Shown: positions 1 to 8,592 of the stretch, one piece after another
Position numbering within the stretch: position 1 is the first letter of the stretch
How the letters are laid out: the number at the start of each line of letters is the position of its first letter
From: an uncultured Collinsella sp.
Lineage (GTDB): Bacteria; Actinomycetota; Coriobacteriia; Coriobacteriales; Coriobacteriaceae
Reading direction: 5' to 3'
Assembly (NCBI GenBank): GCA_900542125.1
Contig: UQMO01000006.1
Span: 1 to 52,818 of the forward strand
Length of the DNA stretch: 52,818 nucleotides
Notes under the pieces: generated by a model
What the model was told of the DNA's origin: nothing
The model's database searches: none
Seen by the model: only the letters and a program-made list of their open reading frames with translations
Made by a program: the position numbers and the translations under genes

Positions 1-685
1 GACCAAGGTCGCCCTCAAGCGCGCGCTTGTGGTCCTGCGAGATGGCCATGGGGCGCACGGTCTTGCCGTCGGTAAAGGCCAGCAGCGAGCACTCGGGGCC
101 GACCAGCATTTCCTCAATGACAACGGTGTTGCCGGCATCGCCAAAGGTGCCGCCAAAGCACTCGCGCACGGCCTCCTCGGCCTGCTCGAGCTCAGTCGCC
201 ACGATAACGCCCTTGCCTGCAGCCAGGCCGTCAGCCTTCACGACCAGCGGGGCACCCTGCTCGCGCACATAGGCGAGAGCCGAAGCCTCGTCAGTAAATG
301 AGCCGTAGGCGGCCGTCGGAATGCCGGCACGCTCCATGAGCTGCTTGGAGAATAGCTTGGAACCCTCCATCTGGGCGCCCTCGGCACCCGGGCCAAAGCA
401 GGGAATGCCCGCCGCGCGCACGGCATCGGCAACGCCCGCCACGAGCGGAGCCTCGGGGCCAATCACCACGAGTCCGCATCCGTGGCTCTGGGCAAACGCC
501 GCCACGGCCGCAGGATCGCAATCGTCGAGAACCACGTTCTCGCCGCAGCTCGCGGTGCCGCCGTTACCCGGCGCAATGTAGAGCTTGCCGGCGCGCGGTG
601 ATGCTGCGAGCTTAGCCGCCAGAGCATGCTCGCGGCCGCCGCTGCCCAACAACAGGATGTCGATGGTTTGAGTGTCCGCCTTCAA
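1..685 (-). CDS. purD: Phosphoribosylamine-glycine ligase (GAR synthetase), 3' part outside window
   Basis: PurD joins phosphoribosylamine and glycine using ATP, the second step of cytosolic de novo purine synthesis. Only the first ~228 residues are present; the frame stays open to the window edge. The start is a TTG at 685, chosen because AGGAGG lies 5 nt upstream and no ATG precedes the conserved N-terminus. The nucleotide-binding-like motif GSGGREHAL falls at residues 14-22, followed by an APGNGGT segment. The beginning of the ATP-grasp region (VVKADGLAAGKGV) is also visible, which is diagnostic of PurD. It is followed upstream on the same strand by purA, separated by a hairpin, so the two are probably separate transcripts. 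Nothing about regulation can be read from the short leader. The family call is firm; the C-terminal half cannot be judged. Confidence 0.93.
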   Translation of the reverse strand, partial: MKADTQTIDILLLGSGGREHALAAKLAASPRAGKLYIAPGNGGTASCGENVVLDDCDPAAVAAFAQSHGCGLVVIGPEAPLVAGVADAVRAAGIPCFGPGAEGAQMEGSKLFSKQLMERAGIPTAAYGSFTDEASALAYVREQGAPLVVKADGLAAGKGVIVATELEQAEEAVRECFGGTFGDAGNTVVIEEMLVGPECSLLAFTDGKTVRPMAISQDHKRALEGDLG

Positions 686-739
686 GGGTGCCTCCTCTAT
701 GGATGAACGGCCCGCTCCGCGCGAGCCCTTTGCAAGCAA

Positions 740-781
740 ATATACCCCTCGGCCGCCCGTCCGGGCTGCAAAGGGGTATAT
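740..781 (-). terminator. Hairpin between purA and purD
   Basis: A 10-bp perfect inverted repeat (ATATACCCCT and AGGGGTATAT) encloses an inner GC-rich palindrome. It sits just downstream of the purA stop. The U-tract on the minus strand is weak, so termination is plausible rather than certain. Confidence 0.55.
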
Positions 782-802
782 CGCAATAACCGTATAAACC
801 GA

Positions 803-2089
<1,287 letters not shown>

Positions 2090-2182
2090 GTTTACTCCTT
2101 ACATTCATGGACTGTCTACGCGCCACGCTGGCACGCAGAAGCACAAAACATTCCCAGTATACCCGTGCAACGGGCGCCTGTC

Positions 2183-3574
2183 CTACTCCTCGGTATGCGC
2201 CCCATCAAGCTCATAGAACTTGGTGGATGCCGGCAGGAACATCAGGTCGACGTCACCGATCGGGCCCGAACGGTTCTTGGCCACGACGATACGCGTGACG
2301 CCCTCGTCGGGTCGATCGTCACGCGAGGCCTCGGCCTCATCGGCGGAGCGGTCCAAGAACATAACGATGTCGGCGTCCTGCTCGATGGAGCCCGATTCAC
2401 GCAGGTCGGACAGCTGCGGGCGCTTGCCGGTACGGGACTCGACCTGACGCGACAGCTGCGACAGCGCGATCAACGGAATCTTGAGCTCCTTGGCCATGAT
2501 CTTTAAGCCACGCGACATCTCGGAGACCTCGACGGTACGGCTCTCGGAGCGACGTCCCGGCGGAGGACTCACCAGCTGCAGGTAGTCCAGGATGATGATG
2601 GCCTTCTCCTTGTTGTGGAGCATGCGGCGGCTCTTGGCGCGGATCTCGGTCACCGTGGTGCCGGGCGTATCGTCAATCAAAATGTCGAGCTTAGACAAGG
2701 TCTGCGTGGCCTCGTTGATATTGGCCCACTGCTCGGGGCTAATGCGGCCCGTACGGAAGTCGCTGATCGAAATCATGGCGTAGGCGCAAATCAGGCGCTG
2801 GGCAATTTCCTTGCCCGACATCTCCAGCGAAAAGAAGCCGACGGTATAGCCCGCAGCGGCGGCATTCAGCGCCAGGTTCAGAGCGAACGACGTCTTACCC
2901 ACGGCAGGGCGGGCGCCGATAATGATGAGCTGGCCCTCGCGGAAGCCCATGAGCATGCGGTCGAGCGACGGGAAGCCGGTGGGCACGCCCGCGGCCTGTC
3001 CGCCGGCCTTGCACACTTCCTCGGCCTCGTTATAGGCCTCGACCATAAACTCGGTCAGTGTCTTATAGCTCGACTTGACCTCGCGCGCCGTGACCTTGAG
3101 CAGTTTACTCTCGGCCAGTTCCACGACCTCTTTGGTGTCGGTAGGGGCGTTATAGGCCAGCGCATTGATCTCGTTGGTGGCACCGATCAGCTCGCGCAGC
3201 ATCGAGTCGCGACGGACGATGGCGGCATGGTGCTGCCAGTTCACGAGCGACAGGGTCTGACCCATCAGCTCCAAAATGTAGGCCTCGCCGCCCACGGCAT
3301 CAAGCTTGTTGATGCTGCGCAGGTAATCGATCAGCGATATGGAGTCGATGGGAATGCGGCTGTTGTACATATCGACCATCGCGGTGTAGATGGTCTTATG
3401 AATGGGCCGGTAGAAGTCATCGGGCTGCAGCTCGACCTGGGCCTCCTCGACCACCTCGGGCGACAGCAGCATGGCGGCCAGTACATTGGCCTCTGCATCT
3501 TGGTTTTGAGGGAGACCCAACTTGGAGCCACGGTCCTCGACCGTCAGCCCCGCCTCCCTTTCGTCATATGCCAT
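2183..3574 (-). CDS. dnaB: Replicative DNA helicase
   Basis: DnaB is the hexameric helicase that unwinds DNA ahead of the replisome. The protein has an N-terminal primase-interacting helical domain (roughly residues 15-120) and a RecA-like motor. Walker A is GARPAVGKTSFAL and the Walker B strand ends in IILDYLQLV. A late SQLSRQVE segment and an AKNRSGPIG motif are typical of DnaB. Length (463 aa) is normal, with no intein. The ATG at 3574 is preferred because GAGG lies 6 nt upstream; the upstream in-frame ATG at 3586 has no ribosome site. The gene follows the terminator of the rpsF-ssb-rpsR-rplI operon on the same strand, a common neighbourhood for dnaB. Confidence 0.96.
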   Translation of the reverse strand: MAYDEREAGLTVEDRGSKLGLPQNQDAEANVLAAMLLSPEVVEEAQVELQPDDFYRPIHKTIYTAMVDMYNSRIPIDSISLIDYLRSINKLDAVGGEAYILELMGQTLSLVNWQHHAAIVRRDSMLRELIGATNEINALAYNAPTDTKEVVELAESKLLKVTAREVKSSYKTLTEFMVEAYNEAEEVCKAGGQAAGVPTGFPSLDRMLMGFREGQLIIIGARPAVGKTSFALNLALNAAAAGYTVGFFSLEMSGKEIAQRLICAYAMISISDFRTGRISPEQWANINEATQTLSKLDILIDDTPGTTVTEIRAKSRRMLHNKEKAIIILDYLQLVSPPPGRRSESRTVEVSEMSRGLKIMAKELKIPLIALSQLSRQVESRTGKRPQLSDLRESGSIEQDADIVMFLDRSADEAEASRDDRPDEGVTRIVVAKNRSGPIGDVDLMFLPASTKFYELDGAHTEE

Positions 3575-3736
3575 GAGCATCCTCATTCATATCGCTTGCG
3601 AGCATCCATAGTATCAGCCACAGCCCCAAAACGGGCCGCGCCCCGGCAATCATCACCGAACGAAACGGATGAACGGTCCCGCATGTGGGACTTCACCACA
3701 ACGCCTGCCATGGCGCTCGCCGAGCGTAGAAAACAA

Positions 3737-3766
3737 AAGGGCGCCCTGGTCTCCCAGAGCGCCCTT
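3737..3766 (-). terminator. Terminator of the rpsF-ssb-rpsR-rplI operon
   Basis: An 8-bp GC-rich stem (AAGGGCGC with GCGCCCTT) continues into a CTGG/CCAG inner stem. It is followed on the minus strand by a T-rich run. It lies about 35 nt past the rplI stop, as expected for an intrinsic terminator. Confidence 0.85.
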
Positions 3767-3798
3767 CTTAGAACAAGATTGTTGCGTTGCAGCAAATG

Positions 3799-4338
3799 CT
3801 ACTCGGCAGCAGCCTCAGTCTCGACCTCGGCGGTCTCGGCCTCGGCGACCTCAGCGGTCTCCTCAGCCTCAGCCTCGGCAGCGAGCTCCTCGGCGGTAAC
3901 GCCAACGAGAACGACAACCTCGGCCTTGATCTCGCGGTACAGCGAGATGGCAACGGTGTGGGCACCGGCAACCTTGATGGGCTTACCGAGCTCGACGCGC
4001 TTGCGGTCGATGTCCATACCGAGCTGAGCCTTGATGGCGTCAGCGATCATAGCGGCGGTAACGGAGCCAAAGAGGATGCCCTCGTCGCCGACCTTGACGT
4101 CAACGGTGACCGTCTTGCCCTCGAAGGCAGCCTTGGTCTCGTTGGCGGTAGCCAGACGGACGGCCTCGCGCTTGGCGATGTTGTTGCGACGCTCGTCAAG
4201 CTGCTTGAGGTTGCCCTTGGTGGCGGCAACAGCGAGCTTCTTGGGGAACAGGAAGTTCTCAGCGTAACCCTGAGCGACCTCTACGACGTCACCCTCGCCG
4301 CCCTTGCCCTTGATCTCATCGAGAAGAATAACCTTCAT
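3799..4338 (-). CDS. rplI: 50S ribosomal protein L9 with Ala/Glu-rich C-terminal tail
   Basis: L9 binds 23S rRNA near the base of the L1 stalk. The N-terminal domain begins MKVILLDEIKGKG and contains the GYAENFLFPKKLA segment conserved in the family, followed by the long connecting helix and the C-terminal rRNA-binding domain. At 179 residues it is about 30 longer than the usual ~150. The excess is a terminal stretch (about residues 148-179) made almost only of Ala, Glu, Val and Thr, which is likely disordered. GGAG sits about 7 nt before the ATG. It is the last gene of an operon with rpsF, ssb and rpsR, only 15 bp downstream of rpsR. Confidence 0.97.
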   Translation of the reverse strand: MKVILLDEIKGKGGEGDVVEVAQGYAENFLFPKKLAVAATKGNLKQLDERRNNIAKREAVRLATANETKAAFEGKTVTVDVKVGDEGILFGSVTAAMIADAIKAQLGMDIDRKRVELGKPIKVAGAHTVAISLYREIKAEVVVLVGVTAEELAAEAEAEETAEVAEAETAEVETEAAAE

Positions 4339-4353
4339 GATGCGTCTCCCTTC

Positions 4354-4620
4354 TTAGCCGCGGTCGCGGTTGCCACGAGAGGAAACCACGGGGACGGTGT
4401 ACGGCAGGAGAGCCATCTCGCGGGCGCGCTTGATGGCGTTGGCGATGTCATGCTGATGCTGCGTGCAAGCGCCAGTGACGCGACGGGGCTTGATCTTGCC
4501 ACGGTCGGTCATGTACTTACGGAGAAGCTGAGTATCCTTATAGTCGATGAACTCAGTGTTCTCCTTGCAGAACTGGCAGTACTTACGACGCGGCTGACGT
4601 GCAGAAAAATCATTAGCCAT
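4354..4620 (-). CDS. rpsR: 30S ribosomal protein S18
   Basis: S18 binds the small-subunit platform together with S6. The 88-residue protein starts MANDFSARQPRRKYCQFC and carries the core with DYKDTQLLRKYM and KIKPRRVTGACTQHQ, typical of S18. A longer frame runs up to 4671, but the ATG at 4620 is chosen because GAAAGG lies 7-8 nt upstream and the added residues have no S18 homology that I recognise. The CQFC pair plus a later Cys suggests a C+ (zinc-type) paralogue, although the full ligand set is not clear. It lies between ssb and rplI in the classical S6-SSB-S18-L9 operon. Confidence 0.97.
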   Translation of the reverse strand: MANDFSARQPRRKYCQFCKENTEFIDYKDTQLLRKYMTDRGKIKPRRVTGACTQHQHDIANAIKRAREMALLPYTVPVVSSRGNRDRG

Positions 4621-4692
4621 GTCAAAATACCTTTCGTTTGGCAACTTCGGCGAACCGAAGCCGCCTCTCACTCAAAAATAGGTGAACAGCCC

Positions 4693-5145
4693 TTAAAACG
4701 GGATGTCCTCATCGTAGACGTCGACCGCGGGCGGCGTAGCCACCGGTACGGCAGGACGCGGTGCGGGCGCGGGAGCTGCGGGGGCGTAACCGCCCTGATC
4801 GTAGCCACCCTGGCCACCACGGGAGCTCATAAACTCGATCTCATCGACGATGACTTCAAGCTTGCTCCGGCGCTGGCCGTCGCGCTCCCAAGAGCTGTAG
4901 CGCAGCTTGCCCTCGATCGCGACCTTGTTTCCCTTTGCCAGGAAACGGCTCACGGCCTCGGCGCGCGTGCCGAACATGGTGCAGTCGACAAAGTTGGGAT
5001 AGTCCTCCCACTCGCCAGTCTGCGGGTTGCGGCGACGATCGTTCACGGCGACGCCAAAGGACAGAACCTGGGTTCCGCCGGCGGTGGCGCGCAGCTCGGG
5101 ATCACGCGTGAGGTTACCGGTGATGTTCACTCGATTGATGCTCAT
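4693..5145 (-). CDS. ssb: Single-stranded DNA-binding protein
   Basis: SSB coats single-stranded DNA in replication and repair. The first ~105 residues form the OB fold, starting MSINRVNITGNLTRDPELR. A Gly/Pro/Ala-rich linker follows (GGQGGYDQGGYAPAAPAPAP), and the protein ends in the acidic tip DEDIPF that recruits partner proteins. The total of 150 aa is normal. It is the second gene of the S6-SSB-S18-L9 operon. AGGA precedes the ATG at ordinary spacing. No second ssb gene is present in the window. Confidence 0.97.
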   Translation of the reverse strand: MSINRVNITGNLTRDPELRATAGGTQVLSFGVAVNDRRRNPQTGEWEDYPNFVDCTMFGTRAEAVSRFLAKGNKVAIEGKLRYSSWERDGQRRSKLEVIVDEIEFMSSRGGQGGYDQGGYAPAAPAPAPRPAVPVATPPAVDVYDEDIPF

Positions 5146-5193
5146 AACTCACTACTTCCTCTTGGGGCACAAGCCCAGTCCAAAACGACAGTC

Positions 5194-5487
5194 TTACTCC
5201 TGGTCGTCGCGACGGACGATCATGTGGCGGACCACGGCGTCGGTGATGCGCAGGACGCGATCAAGCTCGGCGATCTGGGTAGGATCTGCGTGGAAGTTGA
5301 TGAGGGTGTAGTCACCATCGGTGAGGTCGTTGATCTCGTAGGCGAGCTTGCGCTTGCCCCACTCGTCAACGGAGTCGACCTTGCCAGCGCCCTCAGCGAT
5401 CGTGGTATCGATACGCTTCATAACAGCGAGACGAGTCTCGGGGTCGAGCGACGGGTCAACAAAGAACAGCAGTTCATAAGCCTTCAT
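5194..5487 (-). CDS. rpsF: 30S ribosomal protein S6
   Basis: S6 forms a heterodimer with S18 on the 30S platform. The 97-residue protein starts MKAYELLFFVDPSLD and shows the KRKLAYEIN segment and the C-terminal VVRHMIVRRD typical of S6. The ATG at 5487 is used rather than the upstream in-frame ATG at 5508 because AGGAGG lies 7 nt before it. It is the promoter-proximal gene of the S6-SSB-S18-L9 operon. A perfect stem-loop sits just upstream of the ribosome site (5514-5542) and may mediate autoregulation. Confidence 0.97.
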   Translation of the reverse strand: MKAYELLFFVDPSLDPETRLAVMKRIDTTIAEGAGKVDSVDEWGKRKLAYEINDLTDGDYTLINFHADPTQIAELDRVLRITDAVVRHMIVRRDDQE

Positions 5488-5513
5488 ATTGTCACCTCCT
5501 CTGGGCAAATGTG

Positions 5514-5542
5514 GCTTCAGGTCGTGAAGGTGCGCCTGAAGC
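5514..5542 (-). promoter_or_regulatory. Stem-loop in the rpsF leader
   Basis: A perfect 8-bp stem (GCTTCAGG with CCTGAAGC) and 13-nt loop lie about 15 nt upstream of the rpsF ribosome site. The position suits the known autoregulatory leader bound by the S6-S18 complex. I cannot confirm the bulged CCG/ACCG signature of that motif, so this is a candidate only. Confidence 0.4.
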
Positions 5543-5937
5543 AGGAAAAGACTTGGTAATAATATCTTTCAACCTCCCAGGCTGCAAGAATGTGCAGCTA
5601 CAACCTCATGACCTCCACATATGTCCATACTCACACGGCACTTCATGCGTCTTCCAACCAAATGCTGACCAAATGCTTGACGGGTCTGTGGACAAGATAC
5701 GGCGCTGCGGGGACAAACCAAATCGAACCGCAGGTCAGCAAGTGCAAGGCTGTGGTCGCGAAATGCATACCAGTGGCTCACAACACCGTTCAAAGATTTT
5801 TAAAATTGCTGACACGTCGTCTATAAATACCTATTTTGAACAATTTGCTGCATGCAGCCATGCTGGTCAGAGCCCGTTTTTGGCCTTCTAGATCCCGTCA
5901 CGAAGCCAAGCGTTTCAAAAAATGCCAACTTTTCTGT
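5543..5937. other. Gene-free spacer between divergent rpsF and tRNA-Ser
   Basis: About 395 bp that is AT-richer than its neighbours. Short frames on both strands show no coding signature and no good ribosome site. It must hold the minus-strand promoter of the rpsF operon; a TATAAAT-like stretch near 5820 (plus-strand reading) is AT-rich but no convincing -35/-10 pair could be fixed. I see no repeat or RNA gene here. Confidence 0.6.
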
Positions 5938-5965
5938 TTGCACTTTGCGATTCCTCGTGTATACT
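5938..5965 (+). promoter_or_regulatory. Promoter of tRNA-Ser(GGA)
   Basis: TTGCAC (5938-5943) and TATACT (5960-5965) are separated by 16 bp. The -10 ends 16 bp before the tRNA. Good match to a housekeeping sigma factor promoter. Confidence 0.75.
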
Positions 5966-5981
5966 GACTTTCGCATTTAAC

Positions 5982-6072
5982 GGAGAGTTGTCCGAGTGGC
6001 CGAAGGAGCACGATTGGAAATCGTGTAGGCGTCAAAAGCGTCTCCAGGGTTCAAATCCCTGACTCTCCGCCA
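5982..6072 (+). tRNA. tRNA-Ser (GGA anticodon)
   Basis: A type-II tRNA with a long variable arm. The acceptor GGAGAGT (5982-5988) pairs with ACTCTCC (6062-6068). The anticodon loop reads TTGGAAA, giving GGA for serine UCC/UCU codons. The T arm carries GGTTCAAATCC. Discriminator G is at 6069 and CCA is encoded at 6070-6072. It is followed by its own terminator. Confidence 0.97.
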
Positions 6073-6081
6073 GTTAATTCC

Positions 6082-6111
6082 AAAGCAGGCCTTTGAGCCT
6101 GCTTTGTTTTT
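6082..6111 (+). terminator. Terminator of tRNA-Ser(GGA)
   Basis: A 9-bp perfect stem (AAAGCAGGC with GCCTGCTTT), 6-nt loop and a following T-run, 10 nt after the tRNA. Confidence 0.88.
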
Positions 6112-6120
6112 ACCCCACGC

Positions 6121-6211
6121 GGAGGGGTGGCAGAGTGGTTGAATGCGGCGGTCTCGAAAACCGTTTGGCCTGTATAAGGTCACGAGGGTTCGAATCCCTC
6201 CTCCTCCGCCA
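6121..6211 (+). tRNA. tRNA-Ser (CGA anticodon)
   Basis: A type-II tRNA. The acceptor GGAGGGG (6121-6127) pairs with CTCCTCC (6201-6207) with one G-T wobble. The anticodon loop is TCTCGAAAA-like with CGA for serine UCG. The T arm is GGGTTCGAATCCC. Discriminator G is at 6208 and CCA is encoded at 6209-6211. Its 3' 20 nt (6186-6205) are copied in inverted orientation at 6281-6300. Confidence 0.97.
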
Positions 6212-6222
6212 TTTTGGTTGAG

Positions 6223-6250
6223 AAAGCTCCCGGGAATGGGAGCTTTTTTG
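6223..6250 (+). terminator. Terminator of tRNA-Ser(CGA)
   Basis: A 9-bp perfect stem (AAAGCTCCC with GGGAGCTTT), 6-nt loop and a TTTTTT-type tail. Confidence 0.88.
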
Positions 6251-6280
6251 TTTTGAGTCCCTAACAAGCAAATACGGCGC

Positions 6281-6415
6281 AGGAGGAGGGATTCGAACCC
6301 GCCAGGGCCCGGAGCGTAAAGAAAACGCGCCCGTGGCGCGTTTTTAGCGCAGCGCGGTCGGCGCAAGCCGACCGGATAAATTTTGAGCGGAGCTCAAAAT
6401 TTGGACATCCCTCCT
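6281..6415. repeat. tRNA-linked multi-hairpin element A
   Basis: The left end (6281-6300) is an exact 20-nt inverted copy of the neighbouring tRNA-Ser(CGA) 3' end. The right end (6407-6415) is a 9-nt direct copy of the same tRNA. The two ends pair (6284-6292 with 6407-6415). Inside are three perfect hairpins: a 10-bp stem at 6322-6331/6335-6344, an 8-bp stem with GCAA loop at 6355-6362/6367-6374, and an 11-bp stem at 6378-6388/6392-6402. On paper it makes a closing stem plus three arms. The layout recurs behind tRNA-Gly at 43590-43727. Overlapping frames are not coding. The rest of the spacer to 6580 holds only the leader of the next gene. Confidence 0.8.
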
Positions 6416-6580
6416 ATTCGACCACGCCCCCATCGCGTTCAGCATCAACCCGGATCCCTAAACATGGAACCTATGACCGTACCCAGTCCCGACCGTTTGC
6501 CGAGCAATAGGGTCGCAATCGGCGCCGAACATGTACTATGTACGGGCATTGTCTAAACCCGTAACTCAAAGGACCCCATC

Positions 6581-7270
6581 TTGCCCGTTGCCGCCGCTAT
6601 GATCGTTACCGCACACGCCTCGGATGCCATGGTTGCCATCCCGTTTTGGCTCGAGATGTTCGCCGTCGTCGCGGCATCGATCTCGGGCGTGTTGGTCGCA
6701 CGCGAGCACAAACTCGACCTGGTGGGCGCCGTCGCGCTCGCCGTGGTCTGTGGACTGGGCGGCGGTCTTTTGCGCGATATGACGCTGCAGGTGGGCAACG
6801 TCTACATCCTCAACCAACCGATGGCGCTCCCGCTCTCCATCGCCACCGCGGCCATCATCTACATCTTCCCGGCAATCGTCGACAAGCCCGAAAAGCTCAT
6901 TCCCCTGCTCGATATCATCTCGGTGGGTATTTATGCGGCAACCGGCGCAGACAAGGCGCTGGTCTACGGCTTTGCGCCGGCGGTGTGCATCATGATGGGC
7001 TTTTTTACCGCGGTGGGCGGCGGCATGCTGCGAGATGGTTTTATGGGTGTGGTGCCGGGTATCTTCCAGCGCACCAACTTCTATGCCATCGCGGCCATCG
7101 CCGGATCGGCAAGCTATGTTTGCCTTGTCATGAGCGGCTTGGTCAGCAATGTCGTCGCACTGGTCGTTTGCGTCGTGGTGACCATGGGACTACGCTGGCT
7201 GTCGCTGCGCTTTGATATCAAAAGCCCCACCGAGGATGACATCGCACGCTTTTTGCACCGCAAAAAGTAG
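6581..7270 (+). CDS. TRIC/UPF0126 family membrane protein (putative trimeric cation channel)
   Basis: A 229-residue integral membrane protein with about seven hydrophobic segments. Two half-repeats each carry the family hallmark: GGGLLRDM around residues 63-70 and GGGMLRDG around residues 146-153. This matches the UPF0126 (YadS/YicG) family, whose studied members form trimeric intracellular-type cation channels, probably for potassium. The start is a TTG at 6581 with AAAGGA about 8 nt upstream; the ATG at 6599 is an alternative that keeps both repeats. It is one of only two plus-strand protein genes left of the origin. The next gene downstream starts after about 100 bp, with no clear terminator between. 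Ion specificity cannot be read from the sequence. Confidence 0.85.
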   Translation: MPVAAAMIVTAHASDAMVAIPFWLEMFAVVAASISGVLVAREHKLDLVGAVALAVVCGLGGGLLRDMTLQVGNVYILNQPMALPLSIATAAIIYIFPAIVDKPEKLIPLLDIISVGIYAATGADKALVYGFAPAVCIMMGFFTAVGGGMLRDGFMGVVPGIFQRTNFYAIAAIAGSASYVCLVMSGLVSNVVALVVCVVVTMGLRWLSLRFDIKSPTEDDIARFLHRKK

Positions 7271-7340
7271 GTGGCGCGGGCTCATCCTTCGAAATGCAAC
7301 CGAGAGGTTCTTTTAGAGCGCCCGCGCGTTGGGTACCCTG

Positions 7341-7363
7341 TTAGATACATGTCGAGTATCTAA
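7341..7363. promoter_or_regulatory. Perfect palindrome upstream of the bactofilin-like gene
   Basis: TTAGATAC and GTATCTAA (8 bp each) flank a 7-nt spacer, ending 3 nt before the GAAGGA ribosome site of the next gene. It could be a dimeric-repressor operator or an mRNA hairpin near the ribosome site. Confidence 0.5.
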
Positions 7364-7376
7364 CGAAGGATTCACT

Positions 7377-8525
7377 ATGCCTTGCAACCCAGAACCGTCG
7401 TCCCGGTGCCGCAAAACGCGTGGCCGCATCGCCCTCCTATTCGCACTGATTGCACTTGCGCTGACCGCGCTTCCCACGACGTCGTTCGCCGGCACAGACA
7501 CCGCGGGCAACGTGCTCGCAACCGAGGTTGACTCAAATCCGTCCGGCGTCGAGGGCGACCTGTACTGGGCCGGCCAAAGCCTTAACCTAGACGACGCTTC
7601 CATCGGCCGCGATATTATCGCGGCGGGCGAGAGCTTGTCGATTCGCGACTGCACTGTAGGCGGAGCCGTTCGCCTGGCGGCGCGTACCATCGATATCTCC
7701 AAAACCGCAATCAATGGCAGCGTGACGGTAGCCGGTCAGCATGTCGTGCTCAACACCGGTAGCGCCGCCAACTGTTTTTACGCGATGGGCGAGACGGTTG
7801 CCCTGCGCGGCTCTGCCAAGTCGGCAGCACTCGCGGGCAGTACGGTAACCATCGACGGCATCGTCGACGGCGATGTCGAGGTCTGGGCCGACAAACTCAT
7901 CCTGGGCAAAAACGCTCACATCACCGGCACGGTGAACGCCCATGTTTCCGAGGACCCCAAGCGCGCCGCAGGAGCCGAGGTCGGCGCGCTCAAGATCGAC
8001 CGTACCGAAAACGAAAGCGCCGCCACGACGGTTAACGATATCATCGGCGGCATCGTGGCCGCAGCCCTGTCGACCTGCTTTATCGCTCTGTTGCTCGAGC
8101 TCGTCTTTCCGCGTGCGACCGCCAGCGCCGCCGGAATGCTCCACCAGCGCCCCACACCCCTGTGGATGAGCGGTCTTCTGGGTACGGTAGCCATTGTCCC
8201 TGCCGTATTGTTGCTGATTATCTCGATTGCCGGCCTGTCGCTTGCTGGAGCCCTCATGTGCGCCGTGATCGGCGTCGCGCTGGTCTCCACCGCTTTTGCG
8301 GGCTGCGCGATCGCTCGCATGGTCGGACATAACCAGAACCGCTACGCCATGGCAGCCGTCGGCGGTGTGGCCGCAGGCGCCCTCACAGGACTTCCCCTCA
8401 TCGGCGGCTTCATCAGCGGCGTGGCCTTTGTCTTTATGCTCGGCTACGTTATCCAAATCATCTGGCGCAACGCTCGCCTCAAGCCCCAACAAGCCTCCAA
8501 CACGCCAGGACTCCCCACCGCCTAG
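7377..8525 (+). CDS. Bactofilin-like (polymer-forming) membrane protein
   Basis: A 382-residue protein with an N-terminal hydrophobic signal segment (about residues 16-36, ending near a TSFAG site). A region rich in short beta-strand repeats follows (about residues 55-190), with phrases such as GRDIIAAGESLSI, GSVTVAGQHVVL and GDVEVWADKLIL. This resembles bactofilin/DUF583 right-handed beta helices. The C-terminal part has about four transmembrane helices (roughly residues 220-365). The arrangement suggests an exported beta-helical domain anchored to the membrane; that is inference. The ATG at 7377 is chosen over an upstream frame because GAAGGA lies 7 nt before it. A perfect palindrome lies immediately upstream. 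The function is not established. Confidence 0.75.
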   Translation: MPCNPEPSSRCRKTRGRIALLFALIALALTALPTTSFAGTDTAGNVLATEVDSNPSGVEGDLYWAGQSLNLDDASIGRDIIAAGESLSIRDCTVGGAVRLAARTIDISKTAINGSVTVAGQHVVLNTGSAANCFYAMGETVALRGSAKSAALAGSTVTIDGIVDGDVEVWADKLILGKNAHITGTVNAHVSEDPKRAAGAEVGALKIDRTENESAATTVNDIIGGIVAAALSTCFIALLLELVFPRATASAAGMLHQRPTPLWMSGLLGTVAIVPAVLLLIISIAGLSLAGALMCAVIGVALVSTAFAGCAIARMVGHNQNRYAMAAVGGVAAGALTGLPLIGGFISGVAFVFMLGYVIQIIWRNARLKPQQASNTPGLPTA

Positions 8526-8531
8526 CCGCCA

Positions 8532-8566
8532 ACCACCACAAAGGGGACGGGCACCTTTGTGGTGGT
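8532..8566. repeat. 13-bp perfect palindrome with GGACGGG loop
   Basis: The arms at 8532-8544 and 8554-8566 are exact reverse complements of 13 bp, with a 9-nt loop GGACGGGCA. It lies between convergent genes and next to a separate terminator, so it is not needed for termination. The loop resembles those of the palindromes at 12070-12108 and 43735-43771. Confidence 0.7.
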
Positions 8567-8592
8567 GCAAAGCATCCTGACCCCATTGCACC

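Noticed and set aside
2090..2182. Possible purine riboswitch before purA
   Set aside because: The 93-bp gap shows no recognisable purine-aptamer core.
5511..5891. Plus-strand frame in the spacer before tRNA-Ser
   Set aside because: No ribosome site, no recognisable protein character and AT-rich non-coding composition.
5977..6366. 129-codon minus-strand frame across both tRNA-Ser genes and the downstream element
   Set aside because: It is antisense to two clear tRNAs and gives the GGIRTL-type peptide typical of spurious frames over tRNA genes.
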